A DNA stretch of 64,000 nucleotides from Nageia nagi (taxonomy: Eukaryota; Pinophyta). Below, piece by piece: positions 34,951-45,104 of the stretch. A program made the translations under genes and the position numbers. The notes below the pieces were generated by a model that saw nothing but the letters and a program-made list of their open reading frames with translations, made no database searches and was not told the DNA's origin. Within the stretch, counting starts at the first letter, position 1. Every line of letters begins with the position of its first letter. Location of the stretch: positions 39,308,001 to 39,372,000 of the forward strand of contig JBITNC010000001.1 of NCBI GenBank assembly GCA_050084985.1. The letters are read 5' to 3'.

Positions 34951-36697
34951 TGATGGAAAATGTGTATATAGCACTTAGAGTAATACAATCAAAGTATATC
35001 ATGAATAAGCTAACATAATAACCTGATCTTCAAAGTAGGTTGATTCCTTATCGATTAGCATAGATGAAAAGAGCAAATAATAAGAAATAAATGAAAGAGG
35101 ATTGAGTGTAATAAATGAAATAAAAGAGATAGGGAGAAAGAGTAAAGCAAAAGGGTAGATCACTAGTTCAGTGTAGGCTTTCACATAGCATGAAACCTTG
35201 GCAAGAATCTAGTGTAACAACCATGGTGTAAGCTTTAATTCTCTAAATTATTCTTTAGCTTAACTCTTCCATGTAATCAGACATAGTTATACCAATAACT
35301 TGTTTAGGAATTATCCATTACTTACTACAATATAACCAGATTAAAAATAATAACACCAAGCATTGGATAAGAAAGGTCAAGATGGCATTATATAATTGAT
35401 AGAATAATAGGTATTCAAAAATAAATACAAAGGGTAATACTAGGGACTTTGATCACTTTTTCCTATCTTTGACTAAATTTATACTAGGCTAGAGCAATTA
35501 CAAAATGATTGAAATAAAACAATTACAAAATGGCCCAAAGATTCTAGCCTTCTTTAATAAACAACTAACTATCTCTACCACATGCCATTTTATTCCTAAA
35601 ATTGAAAAGTCTAAACTATAATAGCCTTTAAACTATGATGGAAATGTTTCTTGGGTGTTATTTGAACTTATATTATAATTATAAAATATTTTTGATTGAC
35701 TATGGTGATTCTAGAGTTTTTTCATTTTCCAATGGTTGTTCTGGGGTCTTCTCGATCTTTGGCATATGTTCTAGAGTTCTTTGGTGAAGTTTTGCTTGGG
35801 TGGAGATCCCATTTGTTACATCTGACATCATCAGTTTCTATACCATGTAATTTGAAATGTCACCTCCTTTTGTGATTTTTTGAGATGAAACAAATAATCT
35901 TCAAGAGATTTTAGTCTAACTCATGATGTCATCCTTCTTTGAACCCATTCTTTTGGCTAAAATGGGCTCTACTTTATTTTATTGATGTTACATTCTTTCA
36001 TGCTCTAGAATCAATTGACTTAGCTATTTTGGAACTTTTAACACTATCTATTGACATCATTACTCCTAGGGTTCATTTTTAGAAGAACCTCTATTCTGCT
36101 AACATCACTCTCTTTTATGCCTCAAAACACTTAGCCACCATGGAACTTTTAATGCTACTTGTTGACATCATTACTCTTGGGTTCTAGTTTTAGAAGAGCC
36201 TTAACTCTATTGACATCAATTTTTTTATGCCTTGGAATACCTAGCCAATGTAGAAATTTTAACACTACCTGCTGACATCATTACTCTTAGGGTCCAATTT
36301 TAAAAGAGCCTCTACTCTACTGACATCACTTCTATTATGCCTTAGAATACTTACCCACCATAGAAATTTTAACACTACCTATTGATGTCATTACTCTCAA
36401 GGTCCAATTTTAGAAGAACCTCTATTATACTAACATCACTCTCTTTTATGCCTCAGAACACTTAGCCATCATGGAAATTTTAACACTACCTATTGATTTC
36501 ATTACTTTGAGGGTCCAATTTTAGAAGAACCTCTATTTTGCTGACATCACTCTCTTTTATACTTTAGAAAATACTATACTTAGCATATTTTCCCATCAAA
36601 ACTATCTAGAATCTTGTTGAAACACCTATCTTATAGATAAGTAAGGATCATATGTGCTAAATAGCTACTAGGGTGTTGGACTATGTATGTATATACA
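34951..36697 (-). repeat. A 5' LTR (right copy)
   Basis: Full-length match to 19,097-20,852. It carries the same internal tandem array (36,036-36,590, five units of about 110 bp). Confidence 0.88.
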
Positions 36698-37620
36698 ATC
36701 CTCTTCCTATGTATATCACAAGATTGATGCACTCATACTAATTGCTCAACATCCTCACTGCACACGGGGCCTTCCCTATAGGATCTATAAATTATGTCCT
36801 TTGCATGAATTCCATCCCACATACTATAATTTCATGCATATATGCCCTTATAATATCATCTCTTTAATGATATATGTACTCATGCCCATCATGGTAGCTC
36901 CATCCTACAATAAGAAACTTTGAGTATACCTTTTCCTCATTGTGTATGTTATATGGTAGACTATGGGGTCATGCCACACACACATACTCATACATCCATA
37001 TCTGGATCAATAATGAACCTATGATACCAACTCTACCACTCTGAAGGTTGACTACCTATTTCTAAATTTATTAAAGAATGTTAGGATCCCAACCATACAC
37101 CATCCCCTCCCCCACTATGTCAAGCATGATGCTCAATAGGTTATAGGGGATCTTATGGTCACTCATATTAGGAGGTAAGAAGCTATTAATCATAATCATG
37201 ATAATGGCCTCCTTCCTACTGATCATCCCCTCATCATATAGAGATGCATAGTCAACACCATAATGGTCAGTGTCAATCATTTGCTAGCAATCTTCAAACA
37301 TCCTATGCATTGTCTAAATCCTAGAGGAGGACCTTATCAGCATAAACCCCTCTACTAGTACTCAAAATATGTTGTACATTTCCTCTAAGGTAATAATCAT
37401 TTCCCTCATGGGAAAATGAAAGGTGTTGTGTTGGGCATCCCAACCCTCCACCAAGGTGTATATGTATTCTTATTCCATTATCATGATCCATAGGCATGCA
37501 ACACCTACTATCTCCATCATCTCAAGCTATATCTAATCCACCTTATTAAGTGTCCTACACACATAACAAATCATAGGCCTAAACTTGTGCTAGATTTTTA
37601 CTTGACATCCATTCAAATCA
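36698..37620 (-). pseudogene. E antisense plant mobile domain (PMD) ORF, N-terminal part
   Basis: On minus, 37,470-37,090 reads in one frame: TLVEGWDAQHNTFHFPMREM, then IITLEEMYNIF, stop, VLVEGFM. The open stretch 37,280-37,071 follows, then GSLLIQIWMYEY at about 36,990. These match the PMD pattern (L.ERW....HTFH.P.GE.TITLEDV..LL.LP..G, later GCL.LLQ.WAYE). The PMD is found in plant MAIN/MAIL proteins and in transposons. The orientation is opposite to E's pol. Stops TGA/TAG break it and element A splits it at 36,697. Confidence 0.75.
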
Positions 37621-39588
37621 TTTTCATATTAGTCACTTTTATTTTAGTTAGTATATCTCTATTTTGATAAGTTAATCCTTTCAATTTTAAGTTAGTCCCT
37701 ATTATGTGGTTTACCCTATGTCATTGTAACTCATTTTGTCTTAAGTGTATCATATCAAAGGTCTCTTGTAATGTATTTGTCATATTTTATTCTTTTGTTA
37801 TCCTTTTTTTCTCTGCTTTGACCTATGTTTTCTAACTGATTTGTAATAAGTCAGCTAGGGTAACCTAGCTAGTTTCCTATAGACCTATTGGTGGACTAGT
37901 TGAGTGTTTTACTAACTAGTTGGTTGGTCCTAGGTCTAACCAACTAGGTCCTAACTTATGGTGTGCCAATTGTATCTTAAATCAATACCAATCTACTCCC
38001 CATTAGTTAGTAGAGTTCGAATAGGATCAAGTAAACCCCACAATCCTTCCTAAGCAAAATTTGAAAAATGCATCAAAATAAACCCTAAAACATAAATATA
38101 ATCTTATACAATCTTTCTAAATGTCCCTATGGACATTTTGACAACACTTTTACCTAATTTGATATGTTATTTTCCAAGTTTCTATGATGCCCTAGGTTTT
38201 TCACATCCCTATAGTTTTGATCAATTTAAGCTCATTTTAATTGGTAAAACTAGAAATAAGCTTCATTTTCCCCATTAAATTATATGTGACCTAATTACCT
38301 ACTCTATTGGAATAAAAAATGGTCAAGGTTTTAGCCACTTACCCACTTATGCAAATGGTTGTTGTCTCCTTCTAGTGGGTCCTATCCTCTACCTGTGACA
38401 ACTATCATCTCCTCTCATCACTCTTGATCACAATCAAGCTCACATAAATAAGGTAGTATTTCCTTGATCAAAATCTTTGTATCATAAAGACAAGTGTGCA
38501 AATGATAAACTAACTTAAAATTTTAATTTTTAACCCATTACATCTTACCTAACCCATTGGTTAGTTACCTTATCAACTATCTTATCTAGCTAGTAGGCTT
38601 AGCTATCTTGCTAGATAGCCATAACTGATTTGCATTAGACTAGTTAGGGTTAAATTTATTATTTTCATCTATTTTTGGTCCATCCACTCAACTTTCTCAC
38701 TCATAGATTGATAAGATGGTTGTAGTCCTTTTCTCAAACTTCCCCCCATTTTCTCACTCGAAGGGGATGTAATCACTCATGTATTTCATAATCCAGATCA
38801 TTATCATCCTGTTAGGCATCCCCATAGGTGCGATTAACCTTTAAAAAAATTAGCATGTTCATATTTTTATTTTGCTTAACAACATTGATCATTTTAGCAT
38901 ATTTATCCTTTATCATTCAACATGGCATTTTATTCAAGCATCACATTCTTATGTGCTACAATCAAATTGCTAATAGGTTTGTGAGCCTATGTTTGATCAT
39001 TTGACATGACTATGTTGCTATCATATCACCCTTAGAATACTAGGGAAAAGTAGAATCATATCACCCTTTAATTATTGGGATAAAGAAGAATCATATACTA
39101 TATCATCCTTAGGCTATTAAGGAAAACTAGAATCATTGATCACTTTTTACCCTTTGACCATTGGGACAAAGCATGATCATTACATCCTTCAGCTGTTGGG
39201 GAAAAATAGAGATCATTTTATTTTATTTCTTAGTTGTATATTATGATTTTTTATTTATGTTTCATGATTATTTACTTTTTAGCATCATTACAACTTAAAT
39301 TCTCAAGCATTAACTGGTTATGACATGACAATGTTGATAATGTGAGGTTTTATAGCCATAGTTACTCCTTGATACAACTATTTCAATTGTATCATGCTCT
39401 ATTATGTCAAGGTGTATACTAGTTATGATATGATAATATTGGCACTATGAGGTATTATAGCCATATGTACCTTTGTTATGATAGTACTGATCCTATCACC
39501 ATCAACATCACATCACACATACTTCACCTATTTTTGTATTGCATTTCACACCTCACAAAATTTTATTTCATATCTTGTAAAAATTGGT
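37621..39588. repeat. E 3' untranslated region with tandem repeats
   Basis: No gene. 39,020-39,240 holds about six short tandem units starting ATCATATCACCCTT (starts near 39,020, 39,055, 39,090, 39,132, 39,176, 39,212). Most contain a small inverted repeat such as CCCTTAG...CTAGGG. 39,309-39,480 holds two ~109-bp units (ACTGGTTATGACATGAC / ACTAGTTATGATATGAT). Hypervariable tandem repeats in this part are known for Tat elements. Confidence 0.6.
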
Positions 39589-39599
39589 AGAAAAAGGGG
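39589..39599 (+). other. E polypurine tract
   Basis: AGAAAAAGGGG, four bases before the proposed LTR start TATAAATACC. F has the equivalent AAAAAGGGG before TGTAAACACC, which supports both. Confidence 0.6.
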
Positions 39600-39603
39600 C
39601 ATC

Positions 39604-40559
39604 TATAAATACCTAAAAATTATTCATTCACCTAGCTTGGTAACTCATAATGATTTGGTCCATCTTGTAGCCTATTATGATTATATCAAACCTTCAACCC
39701 AGTTTGATTGCATTCACACTATCAATTTTGGTAACTTAGCCTCTTGTTAGCACCTTATCAACCCTAGCACTAATTGACTTATTAGTTAGGATATTAATTA
39801 ATTGGTTAGGCTAAACCCTAATTAATCTACCAACTAGTCACTTTCATATAAAATTAATTTCCCCCTAATATAATCAATCATTACCCAATGGATATTCATA
39901 AGTTCTTGCAAGTCCATCCTACTCTTGATTGTGTACTCAAACTTTCCAGCCTATTACCTTCCATTTTGAGCTTAACCCATCATTTCTAAGGTAAAAGGAA
40001 ACCATTGTCCTCATCTTGCAAAGGGAATTTTGGGTAAACTCTTATGTTTTATATTTTTATGAAGATTAATATTTTAACAAGGGTTTTGTAGATTCTAAAG
40101 GTCACTTAAGGGCATCTAATCATATCCTTTTTAGTTATTTTATTAACATACTTATGCATGGTTGCATTTTAGTATTTCTTAGCTAATATCTTGTAGATTT
40201 AGGCTAGGATAATTTAGTTTGTTAAAATTATTATCTTAATCATTTTGGGTTTTATGCTAGCTTTCATTATAGGCATTGAGTTATTTTCAAATATGATGTT
40301 AAGTTAAGGCTTGAAGGTTTACAAGAAAACTAGTTAATTCTTGCTTAGTTCCCTCGAACTTCTAAACCTTCTTTTGTCTTTATTTTGCAGGTCATTTAAT
40401 ATCTTGGGTGTTTCATAAAAAGGACAAATTTATAAACCATTTTATCATCATTATCTTATCATATTTCAAGCAATATTTTAGATATTGTAGCATAGGTATT
40501 CCCAAAAGGAGAGGCCCTAGGTGTGTGATCTCCTTGTTGCCTTCTGTGGTGCCTATAGA
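39604..40559 (+). repeat. E 3' LTR
   Basis: The end is fixed by alignment of 40,363-40,559 with the 5' LTR (35-237). The start is inferred from the polypurine tract and from similarity of TATAAATACCTAAAAATT to F's TGTAAACACCTAGAAAT. That reading implies TG decayed to TA. The length would be about 956 bp. Confidence 0.65.
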
Positions 40560-40669
40560 TATTCATACTACAAAAAATACAAAAATCTAAGAAATAATGA
40601 AAATATACAATAATTTAGAAATACCTTATCAAAGTGCATTATTGTATGGTAAGGTATCAGGCTAAGCTA

Positions 40670-41300
40670 CTATGCATAGAAGTATTTGAGATTCTTGGCA
40701 TTAAATATTTTTGGCTCTTCTTTTCCATCCATAGTGGACAATCTACAAGCTCTTGTTCTTGTTTCCTTAACTATAATGTATGGGCTTAACCAATTGGGTT
40801 CAAAATTTAATTTAACTTCATAATTTATAGTTTTCTTATTATTGTCTAGAAGATGCAAATGATCTTGTTCTTCCTTGAATTTTACCAAAATATCACCAAC
40901 ATAGACCTCAATTGATTTGTGAATATGCTCATGATACATAGACATCATAGCACATTGTTAAGTAGTTCTTACTTTTTTAAAAACAAAGGGCATGATGTTC
41001 TAAAAAAATATTCCCCATGGAGTAGTAAAGGTTGTCTTATGTTGGTTAGCTAGGTTATTCAAGATTTTATTATAACTAAAAAATCTATCAATAAAAGATA
41101 AAGTATCATGATCAGTTATGCTATCCATAATCATATTACTGTTTGGTAAAAGGAAATCATCTTTTGGGAAAGAAATATTGATATATATAAAGTCAATACA
41201 AATTCTTATTTATCCATTTAGATTTTTAACAAGAACTATATTAGCCATCCATTCAGTGAAAGAATTTAATGTTCCATGTTTAAATTCCATGTTTTTTTAA
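40670..41300 (-). pseudogene. Relic G: RT fused to integrase C-terminus
   Basis: On minus, RT motifs run IRICIDFIYIN (about 41,205), SFPKDDFLLPNSNMI, SFIDRFFSYNKIL (41,090), TTFTTPWGIFF, and the catalytic YVGDILVKFKEEQDH (40,900; DD changed to GD). The same frame then jumps to FEPNWLSPYIIVKETRTRAC and NAKNLKYFYA, which is the end of a Tat-type integrase. RNase H and most of integrase are missing. The joined part is one 92-codon open frame (40,948-40,670). E's 3' end abuts it. Confidence 0.75.
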
Positions 41301-41378
41301 ATCAAATCCCACCAACTTAACAATAATTATTTTTTAGCATAATTATTCACCTACCAAATTAATCATAGTTTTAGGAGT

Positions 41379-42631
41379 TGTAGAATTATTTGTAGGCATA
41401 TTTATGAGCTCTTAAAGCTCATAAATATGAGCTTAGATTAATGCATATTTAATTTGGTATAGATGCCCACATTCTCTAATTTTTTGGGTGCTCCATTTAT
41501 ATTTTTTCTTAATTCTTTGAGCAGATTTGTAATCCATCAAACCTCATGGAGTATCAAACACTCCATTTTCTCTTTGTATAAATAGGGAATTTCTTTCCTA
41601 TCTTATCTTAATGCTTCATTTTAATGTTATGCTTCCATTTTGGCTCTAATAGAAAGCATTCATATTTTCTCTACAACTCTCTTATGTTTGAGTCATGTGT
41701 TTTTCTTTTCAAAGCTTGTATGCATGCAAAAATACTTGCAAATATTCATAAAAATTATCTAAGTTTATTATAAGGTGATATTCATGTATTTGAGATCATT
41801 TTAGCTATATCGGTATCTATTAGATTTTCATTTTGAGTGATAGTTTTTTTTTTTGAATTTTCATAATTGTGTTAGACTACCTTATTTTGGATCAGTTTTA
41901 TTTCAAAAGCTAGAACTTTCATTCTAATTTCCATTTTATGTGATTAGTTTTTTGGTTGGACATATTATCTAAAAAAATTTCTAACCATATATATATTTTC
42001 CATACTTTATTTGTGAAATACACTAAAAAATCATAAAATACAAAATTTGATTTCTCATAGTCTTGCTCAGTGAGCTCTAAGAATCTTTTACTTCAAGTTC
42101 ACTTTTGAACCTTACTCCATACTTCAAATTTCCATAGAATTTTAGTATTTGATATGGAATTTCATGTTGATTAATTTTATGGGTCATAGTGCTAGGTTAG
42201 GTTAGAAATAATCAAGTTACATTCCTCCAAATTCAACCTTGTAAACCAATCATTTTTTTTTCAAAATTTCCAACTTTCTCAAAATTTCAAACTTTCTCCC
42301 AATTTGACAAAGTTCAAGCTACATGAAACCTTGAAAAGTGTGGAAATATTCAATTTTTATACTTTATCATAATCTAGGAAAGTTCTAGCCGATTGAAAAT
42401 ACAAAGAATCTAGAGGTATTAAATTTCACATTATGTTTAGTCTGAGAAAGTTTTTTTTCATTCTAAGAACTTTAAATTCATATTCTAGGATATCCATAGG
42501 CCACTTTTACTGTGTGAGTAACCATTGGAAAGGTATTTTCATTCTCTATCCAATTGTAAGGTTAAAATTACATTTTGGGCAAACTTATTTTATCTAAAAT
42601 TGCTTAAAAATTTGAAGCCTCTATTTCTTCA
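41379..42631 (+). repeat. H 5' LTR
   Basis: The end CA at 42,630-42,631 is set by the primer site. The start TGTAGAATTATT is a guess from the TG and from the hairpin and promoter downstream. It includes TATAAATA (41,577-41,584) followed by AGGG, a good LTR TATA box. No second copy is available to confirm the left edge. Confidence 0.55.
41397..41429. repeat. Perfect 14-bp hairpin in H's LTR
   Basis: CATATTTATGAGCT (41,397-41,410) and its exact reverse complement (41,416-41,429) are separated by CTTAA. It lies near the proposed LTR start. Confidence 0.8.
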
Positions 42632-42633
42632 AT

Positions 42634-42645
42634 TGGTATCAAAGC
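42634..42645 (+). promoter_or_regulatory. H primer-binding site, tRNA-iMet type
   Basis: TGGTATCAAAGC, the usual copia form of the iMet site, two bases after the LTR CA end. Confidence 0.85.
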
Positions 42646-42819
42646 ATTACATTAGTGATTATCAATTGGTAGTTGGAAAAACCTTAAAATTTTTAAGTAG
42701 TATAATATTTTAGAGCCTTGAGCCTTAAAATATTTAACTAGTATTAGATATCTTATCTTAATCCTATCAAATATTCAATTGGTATGAGATCTAGGTGTTC
42801 TATTGGGTTAAATGGATCC

Positions 42820-44110
42820 TAGGAATGAAAATTGAAGCATCTAGGTGCAAAACTTTATCATCTCATAATATCTATGGAATATTTTTTCTCAAGGATATGT
42901 TAAACCTAATTCTATAGCCTTTACTACATTTACAACAAATAGAAGAAATGAGATCTTGGAGATCCAGAAGAAGAATGCAGAAGCTTTGTTTACCATTCAA
43001 AGTAGGATAAATGTTACCATCTTCCCTAAGATTGTAGAATGCAAATTATCCAAGGTTGCATGGGACACTCTTGAGAGTTCTTATAAAGTATCATCTAGCA
43101 TTAGAGTAGCTAACCTACAACTCTTATTAAGTGAGTTTGAATCTCTTAGAATAAAAGATGATAATATTGTTGAACTCTTCATGAATAAAGTATAAGATTT
43201 AGTTAATGCTCTTCATTCACATTATGAGCAGCTTAGTGACACTCAAATTGTTGAGAAGGTATTGATAATCCTTCCTAAAATTTTTAATCCTCTCACCATT
43301 ACTATTGAGGATTATAAGGACTTAACTCACTATCTAGGAATTGCTTAGAAGCTCAAAAACTTATGAGCACAAACTCTGAGATATATTTGATAACCTTGAA
43401 TAGGCATTTGAAGGTAAAGTATAGATAAATGATCAATCTTATACTTTCTCTAGTTTAGAATCTACTTCAAGAGGTCATGGTAAAGGTCATGATGGTAATC
43501 ACCATGGAAAAGGTGGTCATGGTAGAGGAAGAGGTAAATAAATTAGTAGAAGCTAGAGTTATAGCCCTCAACATTATGATTTCTATGGTAAATATGGTCA
43601 CATAGAGGAGTATTTCTACCAAAAGAAGGAGAAAAAATCCCACTATACTTAAGAGCATGATGTTGATAATATATTTGTGACATATAATAACTTTGAAGTT
43701 GTTTATGACTAGATTTACATTTGGATAATGTGTGCTCAAACCTTATGGTGGGGAATGATTTTTTTTTTACTCAACTTGAAGATAATTCTTCAAGAAAAGT
43801 CCACTTTGGTGATAACAATCAAGTTGATATTGTTGGAAAGGGTACTATTTATTTTAATGAAATGTTTGATAAGATCATACAAATGCATGATACCTTGTAT
43901 ATTCCTAGGCTAAAGCATAATCTCCTTAGCATTAGACAAATGTTCTTAAAGGAATATATGTTAATATTTAAAAATAAGAGCTGCATCATCACCGATGAGA
44001 CCAACAAGTAGGTCATTGCCAAAATTCTCATGTTTGAGAATCATATGTATATGCTGAAGATGAAGTCAATGAAATTTAAGTGTTTGAAATACACCATCGA
44101 TCTTGCTTAG
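42820..44110 (+). pseudogene. H gag and protease
   Basis: The open segment 42,956-43,195 reads LSKVAWDTLESSYK and LLLSEFESLRIKDDNIVELF, the UBN2/copia gag core (A(W)D.L...Y, L...F..L.M.ES). IVEKVLIILPK.F.PL follows at about 43,250. A zinc-knuckle remnant (YGKYGHIEEYF) is near 43,590. The protease segment 43,721-44,011 has NLMVGNDFFFTQLEDN, GKGTIYF and YIPRLKHNLLSIRQM. The pre-integrase start (MLKMKSMKF) is at about 44,050. Several stops are present. Confidence 0.8.
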
Positions 44111-45043
44111 TTGTGGCTTTTATAGTACCTAAAAAGTAACCCTATTAGCAAACATGATAATACATATTAAAATAAATATATTTTTTATTACTCTTGAATA
44201 GACATCAATTTTATAATTATGAATCTCTATATTTGTTATGCCTTATTGAGAGGGTTTTCATAAAATAGGTTTTGGGCCTTTATGGCTATGTTACAAATTT
44301 TTAGACATCCTAATGCAATTGTTTAGTGATTTGTGATGATTGATAGCATCTAAACCCCATTTGCTTGTGATTATGTTTGTAAACTTTTAATTTTTTCTTC
44401 TAAAACCTGCAAATAGTCTTTACTTTCCTTTATTCTTCTCTGTACAAATGTCTTTAATAAATCATCTATTCAATACTTGTGGACTTTGCACACATGTGAA
44501 TATAAAATACATCAAACATACCTATTCATTTTAGAAAAATAATATCATAATCAAAGTAAAATGAACATGTAAAAGTAGTAAAATATAAAGCACTGAACTC
44601 ACTAAGTTTATGGATAGATGTCAACAAAGTAACTTTACTTTGAAATTAGGTCCCTTTCTTCAATTTTCAATGTTGAAGGTTTTATTTATAGAGTTAGGAA
44701 ATTGATAAAGTTTATATTTTGAAGATAAAAATATGAATAAAAAAGTTTATCTAGCTTTGTCATTGTAATGATTTGAATTTTGGGCACATAGGAGGGATGC
44801 TAAGTCATCCATGATCCATAGCTTTTTATCCAAGTTGCTTTAGAAACTTACCATTTTTATTTTGATTTTTCCAATCATAGAGTTGATGACATCTAGGTAT
44901 TGGAAACTAGTGTCTGGCTTGAGCAACCGATATTTGGGGTCGGATATTGGTGATTGACATTTTATTATAAACTTTATAATAATATTTTCATTTTTCATTT
45001 TTCTTTCATCTATAGAAAGAAGGGTCATTTCTAGGTGTTTACA
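44111..45043 (-). repeat. F 3' LTR (probable)
   Basis: On minus it begins TGTAAACACCTAGAAATGACC after a purine tract AAAAAGGGG, the same arrangement as E's 3' LTR (TATAAATACCTAAAAATT). Only the start is supported. The end is set by the last recognisable base of H. No second LTR copy is in the window. Confidence 0.5.
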
Positions 45044-45104
45044 TTTTACCCCTTTTTGAATTATCCACTAATTGTAAGTAGGGGATAATTAAAAAAATTA
45101 TCTT

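Larger units (their letters stand above)
19097..36697 (-). mobile_element. Element A: long Tat-like Ty3/gypsy element with nested B
   Basis: Direct LTRs of about 1.75 kb at 19,097-20,852 and 34,951-36,697 enclose 14.1 kb. Genes run on the minus strand from the right LTR: gag, protease, RNase H, RT, RNase H, integrase, then a 3.3-kb unidentified ORF and the left (3') LTR. Element B occupies 24,955-29,062. Without B, A is about 13.5 kb. The flanks CTTGT and ATCCT do not form a convincing target duplication. A interrupts E's antisense PMD ORF and so is younger than E. Confidence 0.85.
1..40559 (+). mobile_element. Element E: Tat-type Ty3/gypsy retrotransposon, host of nested insertions
   Basis: Ordered on the + strand: 5' LTR tail, primer site, gag, protease, RT, RNase H, integrase, long 3' untranslated region with an antisense PMD ORF, polypurine tract and 3' LTR. 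It is interrupted by element D (3,904-9,930) and element A (19,097-36,697). Without them E would be about 17 kb, which suits the Tat lineage. The two LTRs are recognised because 35-237 and 40,363-40,559 align along their length, including the shared stretch AAAAGGAGAGGCCCTAGGTG. The left end lies outside the window, so the target duplication cannot be tested. Every coding domain has stops or frameshifts, so it is dead. Confidence 0.8.
41379..44110 (+). mobile_element. Element H: 5' half of a Ty1/copia retrotransposon
   Basis: LTR (41,379-42,631), iMet primer site, gag of the UBN2 type, zinc knuckle and protease follow in order on +. The sequence stops being recognisable at about 44,110, before integrase. 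No matching 3' LTR is found in the window, so H is truncated. Confidence 0.75.

Noticed and set aside
19092-36702. Target-site duplication for element A
   Set aside because: CTTGT on the left and ATCCT on the right match at only two of five positions, so none is claimed.
39020-39240. CRISPR-like array (regular short repeats)
   Set aside because: The units are contiguous, diverged and contain no unique spacers. Nuclear plant DNA.
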